From: Bemisia tabaci
Lineage: Eukaryota; Arthropoda; Insecta; Hemiptera; Aleyrodidae
DNA length: 64,000 nt
Assembly (NCBI RefSeq): GCF_918797505.1
Contig: NC_092795.1
Coordinates: forward strand, 58,130,916 to 58,194,915
Direction: 5' to 3'
Part shown: positions 54,914 to 64,000 of the stretch, piece by piece
How positions within the stretch are numbered: the first letter of the stretch is position 1
Layout of the letters: each line of letters begins with the position of its first letter
The notes under the pieces: generated by a model
Told to the model about the DNA's origin: nothing
What the model saw: the letters and a program-made list of their open reading frames with translations, nothing else
The model's database searches: none
Made by a program: the position numbers and the translations under genes

Positions 54914-55178
54914 AAATATCGTCGTCTCCCGGACGAAGGAACGTAACTCCATTCCAAGGTTGCCAAATTGACTACAACAATTAACTCATTTAACAAAAAT
55001 TTACCTGTGCAATTTTGATCCAAAATTGTCTGATTTTAACGTGGCATCTGAGGAAAAATCTGTAAATTTTTCAATCGAAAAACCCCAAGATTCTCTCAAT
55101 TATTACTCAATTTGCGAGGAGGAATTTGGCAACATTGAAATGGAGTTACGTTCTTTCGTGTAGGAAACGACGATATTT
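54914..55178. mobile_element. TIR element with AAATATCGTCG ends
   Basis: The left arm (about 54914-54954: AAATATCGTCGTCTCC, CGAAGGAACGTAACTCCATT) pairs with the right (about 55137-55178: AATGGAGTTACGTTCTTTCG, GGAAACGACGATATTT). Inner AGGTTGCCAAATTG/GAATTTGGCAACATT resembles the subterminal part of the CTGCCG family. Confidence 0.88.
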
Positions 55179-55319
55179 GTCATCACTCACATTTTTTATC
55201 ACTCGCTCATTATTTACTTACCACTTACTTTGTTATTTGTTTCCAGCAAATAACCAATGAGCCCCAGGTATAGTAGTCTTAGTACACGTGAAACTAAATC
55301 TCAGCCGAAGGATTGGAGT
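55179..55319. other. Short spacer
   Basis: TTATTTGTTTCCAG at 55230-55244 resembles a 3' splice site, but no GTAAGT follows. Confidence 0.3.
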
Positions 55320-55436
55320 CGGATTACATTTTGCGGTGAGGAACTATTTCTGGCCCAGTTTAGGAAAAACATACATGCGGATGTCCTTTTGTGGGAAAGC
55401 CAGAGATACCGGTTCCTTATTGCAAAATGTAATTCA
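55320..55436. mobile_element. GGACTGC-family MITE, diverged
   Basis: GGATTACATTTTGCGGTGAG and GGAACTATTTCTGGCCCA at the left pair with GGTTCCTTATTGCAAAATGT, AATTCA at the right. It accounts for the overlapping open frames here. Confidence 0.75.
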
Positions 55437-56948
55437 GTTGATCTTGAGAGGAAGAGCCTGTCAGAAAAGTGTCCCTCCGTGCGGGGAGTTTGGAAGAAAA
55501 CCGTTGGGTTTTCTTCCAAACTTGGCCAAAATGAAAGCTTGTAATAAGTCAAACTTCCACTGAAATGTTTAGCTTGAATTTAAAGCTCGTTTTGGCAATA
55601 CAACGTTTCAAAGTTTATATTTTTCAATGGTAACAAATGTAGAGATATAAAAAAGGATCAGCAAATTTTGTGTTTTCGAACGAGGAACTACTGAATATTA
55701 CCATTTTTCAATGGTAAAAAATGTACATTTTACAAACGCTGTAAAGCCTTAATGAGGTTCCAACTATAAACTTCAAAAACTTTCAGAGGGGGATTGTTTC
55801 ATCGCAAAGTTTTGTAGAGGCCACATTGGGACTGAAGTCCATAGTTCTCCAAAAAGGGGTCCTTTTTTGGACTGGCTCTTTCCATCAACCTTTTGACGGT
55901 TTTCGCATGTTCTTCTGGTACCAACATTTTTAAGTGTACCTATGCCTTCATAACAGTTTAATGATTATGAAATGTGTGACTCCAAATGCATACCAGCTAT
56001 CGTCTGAATAATGTCTTTCCCATTGAATGTTTCCAATGATCATAAACGGGCCTTTGGTGCTTTGTTAAAGTACCTTATCGTCGTTAAATTCCGCTCCTGC
56101 CGCAGTAGTTCAATCTAATTTTGGTTAAGGCTTATACACTGTGTTAATCCGCAGCTGCTCTGAATTATGTCATTGGGTTTGATCAAATCGCTCAACGGAT
56201 ATGACTGTAAATTTCGGGGGGCACCACTGTTAAAAAGAGGTAGGTATTGTGCTACTCCGTGTCCAAGGATACGGAGAATGAAATTATTTTAGGTGGTCGC
56301 CGCGGCAAATTCCTGCGTGTACCCTCGATCCACCTCAGAAAAGCTTGTTCCCGCTCGGCTTAAAAGGAAAGACAAGTTCTATCCCCACAGCGATGCCAAT
56401 GACACGGTGACTTGACTTCAGTTTGCCAAACTGTCAGATCTCCACCCGCAGAGAAAATAGAGGGGGCGTTAAGTAATATCTTTGTTTCCACCCTACCATT
56501 TCCATCATACATATGATATCAGAACTTCCAGTTTATCCATCAAAGCTGCGATGGGCGTATTATTTATCACTGCTGAAGTTTTAAAAAACGCTCCATTTCT
56601 ATCGAGGAAAAAGACCCGAACATTTTCCCGGTGTAGTTCCTTAACAACACTCGACGCTTTCTGTAGTAATGAGTCGGTTTCGTGTTCGCTGAATAGTTTT
56701 CCTTTATTGTTGAATCTTGTAGATTAGCAAAAAAATATTACACCTGCCCTACAGCTAACAATAAGTTTATAATATTCGTGGGAAAATTGTCTAAGCTTTG
56801 TAAATTGTCTCTGCCCACGCTTACCTTTATAGACATTAGCGCTGAATTCGCTTGGGCTGTTGCGCGGAGCAGAAGTCAAATCCTAGATCTGCCGTAGTAG
56901 TATGGTGGTACTGGTCAGCCTGAGGTTGAGGGCGGCATGGCACTCATA
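55437..56948. other. Non-coding stretch
   Basis: TTTTTCAATGGTAA(C/A)AAATGTA occurs twice (about 55620, 55704). Nothing else recognised. Confidence 0.4.
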
Positions 56949-57208
56949 CTTCCGTGGTAAGGAAAAACGCCGTATGAGTCTTCCGACGTTGCAACATTTC
57001 CATCAGTAAAAAACGATATTTTGGGTAATGTATTAATATATGTCTCTCCCAATGTTTCACAGAAAAATAATTTCTTCTGTAATTCGATCTGAAATATCTG
57101 AAAATATCAATGAAAAGTACCCACGAGTTATTTCGACAATAAGCGTTTTATCGGTGCAAATTTGGCAACGCATGAATGTCCATAAGACGTTCTTCCTGAG
57201 CGCGGTAT
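56949..57208. mobile_element. CTGCCG-family MITE, diverged
   Basis: Starts CTTCCGTGGTAAGGAAAAAC and GCCGTATGAG; ends GACGTTCTTCCTGAGCGCGG. The inner GTTGCAAC / TTGGCAACGC pair is retained. Confidence 0.82.
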
Positions 57209-57763
57209 AGTTGATGGGGATGCCCTTTGGTGGCGTGCAGCTTCCGTAAATGGAGAGGCCCGCCGCGCATGGTTGCCTAATTGTGCAGAAAAATCCTTAT
57301 ACTTTGTATTGAGTGTTGAGGGAATGATTCTAATTTTCAGCGAAATCTGGCAACTAAACCGCCGCGGCGCCCGCCCGCGTCCGCGACATACCAGTCGTGA
57401 TGTCCATTGCATGCTGCGCTAGTGCACCGCGCGCAGCGTTAGCAGACCCTTCGAAAAACTCTGAGATTCTGTATTTATTTGCACGGGAATAATGATTTGT
57501 CGAGATCCGGTGACTAGGGTTAAGATCCTCTGCAAACGTGTATCGCGGGAACAATGAAAAGGCTACCCAGCACGCAGCCGTAACCGTTTATGTCGTAGAT
57601 CCCTGCCTAGGGATCTAAGTTTCCTGGGCTTCCGCAATTTTCTCCAACGCGCTGGGTTTTCACCAAAAGACCATCACAATAATGCGCGTATCAAAATCGT
57701 GTTAAATTTGCGGAAAATTTAAAGATATTGGTCAAAGTCCAATTGAAAATCTGAAAATCTGTA
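57209..57763. other. Non-coding stretch
   Basis: A GC-rich patch with CCGCCGCGGCGC is at about 57358-57385. Ends in TA before the next element. Confidence 0.35.
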
Positions 57764-58703
57764 CCCTGGTAAAAATTGGCGATAGGAGCTGCGTTTCAAA
57801 ATACCATAGGAGTTCTTATAGCCGACTAAAGAAGGCTGTTGAAAATCATATAGCTGGCTGTAGAAAGCGGAGCAAATCATACAGCCAGGCTATACGAAGC
57901 TATAAAAAAGTATAGCAGTCGGGCTATAGTTCCTATCGCCGGGCTTTACACTTTATCGCCATTGGCTATAAAAGGCTATTAGAAATTGTGTAGAAATTCG
58001 TGTGCTTTGGAACTCATAAAGTTTGATACGGAACTACCTTAATATTTATTTACAAAACACATTATATTTTCCTTTAAAACATATTTTTTTTTATCAATTA
58101 AAATGAGAATAATCCATACAGAGTGTGCAAACATTTCAAAATCATGAGTTGAAAAACGCTGACTCCGCGAGATTGATTATTAGAGCCTAACACAAAGCGG
58201 AGAGGCGACGCACTGGCGCCTACAAACCTAACAGGGATACTTCACGCATTGCGCAATGCGTGAAGTATCCCTGTTAGGTTTGAAGCGCCAATGCGCGTTT
58301 CGCACTCTCTGCCCGCCCGCCGCGCCGCAGCCTGCCACGGCGCGGCGTCTGAAGCAACTATTTCACTTCAGAGGTATTGCACAGTATCATAAGAAATTGA
58401 AGGCGCTCCAACATCTTAAGAATTACAGGCATCCATCAAAAATACGGAGCTTTCCTCGCAAAATAAATCAAGATACTACGGCACAAAAAAAAAGCGGTAG
58501 TCCAAAAACCAACTAAGTCCTAGTATCCGTATTTAGTAAAGCTTAGCATAAACTTTATCGTCTGGCTGTTGCTTAGTTGCCATCGGCTATAAAAGGCTTA
58601 AAAAAATTGTACAGCCTGCTACAGAAGCTATTGGAAATCTTACAGCCGGCTTTAGGTCTATGGTATTCTGGAACACAGATTCTACTGCCAATTTTTACCA
58701 GGG
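57764..58703. mobile_element. TIR element with CCCTGGTAAAAATTGGC ends, 940 bp
   Basis: Starts CCCTGGTAAAAATTGGCGAT and ends GCCAATTTTTACCAGGG with TA on both sides. The arms are similar for about 46 bases. The interior repeats CTATAGCCGG-type and GGCTATAAAAGG words near both ends and carries the 58-bp palindrome. No transposase recognised. Confidence 0.92.
58224..58281. repeat. Perfect 58-bp palindrome without spacer
   Basis: The left half (58224-58252, AAACCTAACAGGGATACTTC, then ACGCATTGC) is followed immediately by its exact complement (58253-58281). It shares ATACTTCACGCATTGC and the nearby GGCGCCTACAA with the tandem units of the CAGGGC-hAT elements. Confidence 0.97.
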
Positions 58704-59823
58704 TAAACCAGGGAAGAAGGAGAAGAAAAAAAATCATTAGCCCCCACGATTTTCAAAAGGGTCCCAAAAACGATGCTGACGTCAGGTCTACCAACAATCA
58801 AATTATGTCTTTCATTGTTTCATACGTTTTCATTATCATCGTTGTCAAAAACGCTGAAAAATTCTATCTCCGAAAACAGAATAGTCGCTGAAAAGTAGCA
58901 AAGTAAGTCCCCCCCCCCCCCCCCCGAATTCTTCACAATGTTAATTCTCCAGGTCCTTTCTTTCTTCGATTTTCTGGTGTTGAAACAGGGAGAGAGTATG
59001 GAAAAAGAGGAAAAAGGGAGAGAGAGAGGGGGGGGAAGATTCCCTTAAATCGACAGTGGCTGATCTTGAAGCGGATCTACCCACCACTTCAATACCGAAA
59101 GTAATATTTTCCGTAGATATGGTATTGAGGAAAAAATAATGGAAAATAAAAATGAGATGGAAAGACGGCTGTCTGTGGGCCTCTGTTATGGCGATCCGAA
59201 ATTAAATTTTACGATTGGGCAAACCACTGGATTTTCAGTCAGCATTGAAATAAGGATTTCAAATTTCAACCGCAAGAATAAGTCTATTTGTATGGCTTAG
59301 AGGGTTTCTCGGAGGGAGATAGTCGTTCATTCATCCCGTATCTCTCTTTCTTTTTAATTAAAAAGCTCCCAACAGTTCGAAGGAGAAACCCCTCCTCCAC
59401 CCTCTCGAGTGCCCTGTTAAATTTCATTTTTATGCCCCTTCTTCTCCTAAGTGTCATATCTCCACGAGCCTCTTACCGCACCAATCATAAACCTTCTCAT
59501 TGTTCTCAGTTCCACGAGAGGCAAAAGGCAGACAACAAGTAAACTCGCCATCAATCATTTTTCTCCTACCATGTTTTGATTTATCTCTGCGCCTCCCCCT
59601 GCAAATCTATCGGATAATTTTCATTGCTTAGCCGCAACAATCGTTCAAGTTATCTACGAAGCGAGGAGACTTGAGAAATAAAGAATCATTTATCGTAAAC
59701 ACCAGATCAATGTTTTTAATTTTTTGCGTACTTGTGTGCGTCTGACAATGAAAGTATCCGCCGAAAATGTATTTGAGTAAGTGTGCAATTATTGTGCATG
59801 TGAGCGCTCCTCTGCGATGCTTA
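58704..59823. other. Non-coding stretch
   Basis: A run of about 17 C at 58909-58925 and a GA-rich tract at 58985-59040. No gene recognised. Confidence 0.45.
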
Positions 59824-60078
59824 TTGAGGAGCTTGGAGGACAAGGCGCAGGTCTGCTATTTTTGAAAAAATTTCGAGATATTAATGATTCCATGTAAAAC
59901 TAGTCTTAATGCATATTCCGTGAAAAATTCGCTCCCTGACTCCAATTTTTAAGCATCAAAAAGTCAGGTTGAACTTTCTTTCCGCCACAAGGATCCGTGT
60001 CATTTCGAAACTTAAAACACGTATTTCTCGAAATCGTGAAAACTTCACTTATGCGCCTTGTCAATTCAGCTCTTCCAA
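59824..60078. mobile_element. TGAGGGG-family MITE, inverted orientation
   Basis: Starts TTGAGGAGCTTGGAGGACAA, GGCGC; ends ATGCGCCTTGTCAATTCAGC. The interior (AAAACTAGTCTTAATGCATA, GCATCAAAAAGTCAGGTTG) is the complement of the interior at 48282-50031. Confidence 0.88.
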
Positions 60079-60491
60079 TTTTCACCTCATATGTACTCGA
60101 CTTGTCGAAGTAATCAATCCACATGATGCGACGCCTTGCATTAATTGCCGTTGTCTTACTCATACAATGCGGAAATACTGTTTTTATATTTTGAGCCTTA
60201 GCGTTCTCTTTTTCCCCCTCTCTTGTGAGTGCAATCATACCCCATCGGTACGTATTTCGTGAATACGGCCGGACGTGTGCCGACTTCCCTCCACTTTTTC
60301 TCCTACAGGAATGATAGAAAGACTTAATAAGTCAACAATTCGTCGTTTGCGAGGTTTCAGGAGGACTCTACCATGTTTACGAGAGGGTAAGCGTTTTTTC
60401 ATCGAAATCAAAACGAAGTGCTCCGAGTTGAAAAATTGCTGCTGTTTTCATACTTCACGATCACATTATATGAAAGAAACGACAATTTAAC
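60079..60491. other. Non-coding stretch
   Basis: Nothing recognised. Confidence 0.35.
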
Positions 60492-60881
60492 TTAATTTTG
60501 CAATTGAGAACTGCAATTTCAGAGTCATCCATTAAAGCCTCTAACTGCACAGGAAACCTTATGGCATATATGTTGTTTTTAACATGAGCCAGAAACTGCA
60601 ATTCCTAATTGGACCGCGTTAAACAGAAAGGAACCAAGCCACATCAGCTATTGCCAGATTTAATCGGGCAATTTAATTTTTTACATAAAATCGGTTGTGC
60701 GGATTTTCGTGCAGATTTCAGTGGATTTTCTCCAGAGCACGTAGCAAATTCCTTCAACTTTTCAAAGGAATCCACACAAACGTTTTCTCGTGAAAAATTA
60801 AATTGCCCAATTAAATTTTGCCATAGCGGATGTGGCTTGGTTCCTTTCTGTTAAACGCGGTCCAATTACGAAATGCAGTCC
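60492..60881. mobile_element. GGACTGC-family MITE split by a TTGGACC element
   Basis: The left part (TTAATTTTGCAATTGAGAAC to GCCAGAAACTGCAATTCC) ends at about 60608; the last bases of the right arm (ACGAAATGCAGTCCA) appear only after 60865. The TTGGACC element sits inside the right arm. Confidence 0.92.
60609..60865. mobile_element. TTGGACC-family fold-back MITE, nested
   Basis: Ends TTGGACCGCGTTAAACAGAA and TTCTGTTAAACGCGGTCCAA. Well preserved, so insertion into the GGACTGC element is relatively recent. Confidence 0.95.
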
Positions 60882-61734
60882 AATTTTTGCACCTATCCGA
60901 CAACTCGGTTGCTCCGCAGGCGTGAAATGCCATCCGTTAGCTTTTGCTGCCGAAATGCAACTTTGGAGAGGAAACATGCAGATGAATTTACAGACGCTGC
61001 AATAAATCATGTAGGAAGATACGAGGACAGAGTGACATTCTTTCGGCCGTATAGTAGTTGTTCAGCTATTTTCTCAGCCCGTATTTTTTCCGCGTTTCAA
61101 CCGCAACCCTCCTCCCCCCACCCGGCATTTCCAAAGCTTCCTCCACTAGTTAAAGTTTTAGGCTCGGAGCCTTAATGCTTTTGAATTGTGTGTTCTGCAG
61201 TCCATTCTGGGGCGCGAACATGCACCATTTGAATATGCTTATACATTCCAAGTAGACTTGACTTTTTGCGCCCTCTTCCCACCCTTAGCGAGATGGCGAC
61301 TGCGTCGCGCCGCAGTTTCCTAACCTACCCCCGTCCTCATTCTCTTGAACAAGAAAACTTTCAGCTCACTGCCTCGATCGGTTTTCTCACCCCCCTTCTT
61401 AATTTTCGGGAGGATATCTTGGTGTCTGTGTGCGCTGGTCTTTCCTCTTTTTCGCATGAGTGTGTGTGAAAAGAAAATGCTGAAAATGGGAAATTTTCTG
61501 GAATCAGTAAAACGAAAATTTGATCGCTCTTATCGAAAGATGTTACGGTCTAAATGCAGACCCTGATATTCCTTACACCCTCAGTATAAGTTGCAAAATA
61601 TCTGAATATTTCATAGTTATTAGTACAATAGTTTTTGTAAGCAGAGGCGATGCCGGGAGAAGAGTGTTTCGAGAATTTCGACTGTCTTGACCAGAGATTA
61701 TAATTTTCACGCTTTTCATGAATGTTTCACCCGA
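60882..61734. other. Non-coding stretch
   Basis: The 100-codon frame at 60873-61175 and others are unrecognised. Confidence 0.4.
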
Positions 61735-62038
61735 GTATTGGAGTAGCAACCGTTTGTAAGAACCTAAAAACCCGAAAAATATCAAGGAATTTGTTAACAT
61801 CAGGAAAAATTAGGAAAATATTAGGGAAATCGGTCAAAGATCAGGAAATTACGGTTGCGTTAAGCATTTATCAAATCCATACAGTATTAGCTTTTGCAAA
61901 AGTCAAACATTTGATTAAATCCATCAAATATATTGGTCTGTAAAATCAAACGAGTGTCGATTTATTATCGCAAAACATCAAGAATTGTCATTTAAAAAAA
62001 TCAGGAAAATCCAAAATAAAATTTTTGTAGACACCCTG
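61735..62038. mobile_element. Candidate CAGGGTGTCTAC-type remnant
   Basis: Ends in TTTTTGTAGACACCCTG, the right terminus of 40317-40630. The interior has repeated TCAGGAAA(A) words (TCAGGAAAAATTAGG, ATCAGGAAATT). No left terminus; the boundary is a guess. Confidence 0.4.
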
Positions 62039-62170
62039 CGGTCTCTGCGCCTGCCTTACTTGAGGTACCCCCGTTTCCATCAAAAATATTAGACCCTGGA
62101 AAATTCCCGGCTACGCCAATGTGCGTTGGCAAGAGTATCGAATAGGATTGGTTCGAAACATCCCTATCTG

Positions 62171-62330
62171 CAGTGGCGATTCTTTAAAGTTGGCAACTCT
62201 GTTTTCTACCATTAAATGTATCAGAAACAATCCATTCTTGGTGAGGCAGCCTGCCTCACCTATAATCGATATTTTTAACGGATTTAAATGGAGGAAAAAC
62301 AGTGTTGCCATTTTGCAAAATCGCAACTTC
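62171..62330. mobile_element. GGCG-hAT MITE, diverged
   Basis: Starts CAGTGGCGATTCTTTAAAGT, TGGCAACTC; the right side has GATTTAAATGGAGGAAAAAC, GTGTTGCCATTTTGC and AATCGC. ATAATCGAT lies in the middle. The right end and duplication are unclear. Confidence 0.6.
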
Positions 62331-63764
62331 TTATATGAAGGCGAGATTCTTCATCCTCGGACTTCTTTTTTCATATTTTAAACAATTTATTCAGCTCCTG
62401 TATAATTCCAACACCGACTCAGTGTTCTGTCGTGGAGTCCCTCAAGTACTTACACGCATCGCTGTGTACCAGGAGAAGGGGAAGTGAAACAATTCTTAAC
62501 GGGAGCGCTTTTTCCCCAGTAATAAATGAGAAGAACGAAGAGAAGGAGCGAAACTTATGGACTCCAATTTATAAGGCTACTGTTTTTCGTCGTCTGTTGA
62601 AGTCGTGTGTATGAAATACGCACTCTTGTGTGCATTGACGATTCGAGCGCTGAGCAATAAGCATTCCCGGGCGTCGGAGTTCTGAATAATGTTTTTCCTA
62701 GCTTTAGCAGCATTTATTACTTGTGTCACGTATGACGGCGCAGAGCACTCATGAAATTATGTGATCGTGCAGAAAAACGGCAAATCCTGCGTCAGATTTT
62801 GCTCAAGTGAGAGTCTCTCACTGAATGCCACCCTCCCCCCTTTCGCTCTCTCACATTTCTGTGTGTTCTGTTGACGTCAATAGATGCTCTAACAGATAGC
62901 GCCGTGGTTTTATCATGAGGATTCAAAATTTGACCAAATTTGATCCAAAACTTGAGGAACCATATTTTGACGGTTTCCAGAAATCATTGTGTGATATTAC
63001 ATCGGATATTTACACCATCTTGTGTTTTCTTTTTACTTTTACTTTTATTGAAATTTACCGCAAAACAAACTTTTTATGATACATACCTTTCGTAAAAGTC
63101 TCAACCAAGTTTCATAGATGATTGTGATGGCATAGCATTGCAAAATTCGTATTATTTATCATTGTATGTGCGCCAAAAATGTAAATTTTGTAGTGCTACG
63201 TCACCAAAACTAGCTTTGAGCTCAAGTTATTATTTATTATAAGAAAGGCTTTACTCAAATTTTGACCACGTTTTAATGAATTCCTCGGGCGCTTGAAAAC
63301 CGAATCAACTTTGAGGTGGTTTTTCCGTCCTCAAAATTTGATCTCTGAAGTTCCACAGAATTTCTCAGCAAAATGAACGTAGATTTCTTTATCATTAAAT
63401 GGTTGGGGCCAATTGCATTGCTCTTACTCTCACTAACTAGAGACTGTAAGCCTCCGTAACCGGTCAGATTTCGGAGTAGCATGTCAGAAATCCTAAAACG
63501 AAAGGCTTCTCATCTTTTCTCCCTTTTACTGGAGAGGGGTGAAGTGGACGATCTCGAAACGCACAAAGGACACTCAAAGGACACAAACGAAACCTCTTCC
63601 TCGGGTTTTGTTCCTTTTGTCTTACGCTTCGGGGACTCAGGTGTGCTATGAATTGAAGCAAGTAGAAAAGGTGACAAAAACCTTCCGATTCACCTATCGA
63701 TCGTATCGTCACGGTCAAATGCAGTGTGTCAGGCCAAGTCAAGGTGCGTCAACCTCCAAATCAA
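62331..63764. other. Non-coding stretch
   Basis: Frames up to 131 codons (63539-63934) run on into the next MITE and show no family motif. Ends in CAAATCAA, the target duplication. Confidence 0.4.
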
Positions 63765-63935
63765 CAGTGGCGGTGGCGTGCTTTGCGATAAATCGATTGA
63801 TCTTTCATTTAAACATATGGATAAGAATCGATAGCCAGGGTGTTCGCAACGAACACCTCAATAATCGATTCTTTACCAATGTTTCAAATGGGGGAAGTAT
63901 CGATAATCGATTATTCTTGCCTCGCCCTTGCTGAT
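63765..63935. mobile_element. GGCG-hAT MITE (GCCACGCCACTG subtype)
   Basis: Starts CAGTGGCGGTGGCGTGCTTT; the right end is eroded (TTGCCTCGCCCTTGCTG). CAAATCAA occurs on both sides (63757-63764, 63936-63943), with two extra bases at the right. Central hairpin GGTGTTCG-CAA-CGAACACC at 63839-63857. Confidence 0.88.
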
Positions 63936-63982
63936 CAAATCAATTATCCACCGCACTCCGAGCCGCGGTTGGCAGAACTGTG

Positions 63983-64000
63983 CTGCCGTGCGAAGGAAGA
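63983..64000. mobile_element. CTGCCG-family MITE cut by window end
   Basis: CTGCCGTGCGAAGGAAGA is the left end of another family copy, which continues beyond the window. Confidence 0.8.

Noticed and set aside
58256..58516. 86-codon frame starting in the palindrome
   Set aside because: It begins within a perfect palindrome inside a transposon and has no recognisable domain.
63539..63934. Longest open frame (131 codons, plus)
   Set aside because: It runs on into a GGCG-hAT MITE, has no motif I know, and such lengths occur by chance in GC-mixed DNA of this size.

Overview
The window looks like non-coding nuclear DNA from an insect. I recognise no protein-coding gene, rRNA or intact tRNA on either strand. 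The longest open frames are about 130 codons, and those checked are unrelated to known families or fall inside inverted repeats. Several repeat families (ends CTGCCGTGCTAAGGAAG, TTGGACCGCGTTAA and GGACTGCATTTTGC) match my memory of whitefly (Bemisia tabaci) sequence. A short CCTAA-type insect telomeric motif also fits. The species is a recollection I cannot verify here.

Almost everything I can annotate is short non-autonomous DNA transposons (MITEs) and fold-back repeats. Family labels used below: CTGCCG (about 250 bp, 4-bp target duplications); CACTG (200-240 bp plus one of 1.1 kb, 2-bp duplications, usually TA); GGCG-hAT (about 160 bp, 8-bp duplications); CAGGGC-hAT (about 0.9-1.1 kb, 8-bp duplications); TTGGACC (about 255 bp fold-backs); GGACTGC (about 135 bp); GGGCTGATT (about 280 bp when empty); TGAGGGG (about 250 bp); CAGGGTTGCCA (about 260-300 bp). 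Single copies include a piggyBac-like element, a CAGGGTGTCTAC element and a CCCTGGTAAAAATTGGC element. Exact target duplications could be read around many of them, so several boundaries are base-precise.

Layout. 1-13 kb: a duplicated locus around a GGGCTGATT element, GC-rich stretches, a 75-bp tandem duplication, a recursive-splice-like motif at 6222/6223 and several MITEs. 13-21 kb: three CACTG fold-backs of one subtype, one with a different interior, and two CTGCCG elements. 20.7-21.6 kb: a tRNA-like head joined to an array of GC hairpins, next to a duplicated 140-bp unit. 22-36 kb: scattered MITEs, the nested stack at 27.5-28.4 kb, a CAGGGC-hAT at 30.1-31.2 kb, a second recursive-splice-like motif at 31836/31837 and a nested stack at 34.6-35.3 kb. 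36-50 kb: the nested composite at 36.4-38.0 kb, the second CAGGGC-hAT at 46.8-47.7 kb and a three-level nest at 48.3-50.0 kb. 50-64 kb: a piggyBac-like remnant, fold-backs, a 940-bp element with a 58-bp perfect palindrome, a TTGGACC-in-GGACTGC insertion, and a CTGCCG element cut by the window end.

The two motifs of the form polypyrimidine-CAG|GTAAGT lie on the same strand about 25.6 kb apart. Together with the absence of exons, they suggest that the window may lie inside a very long intron of a plus-strand gene. That is an inference; intergenic DNA is the alternative.
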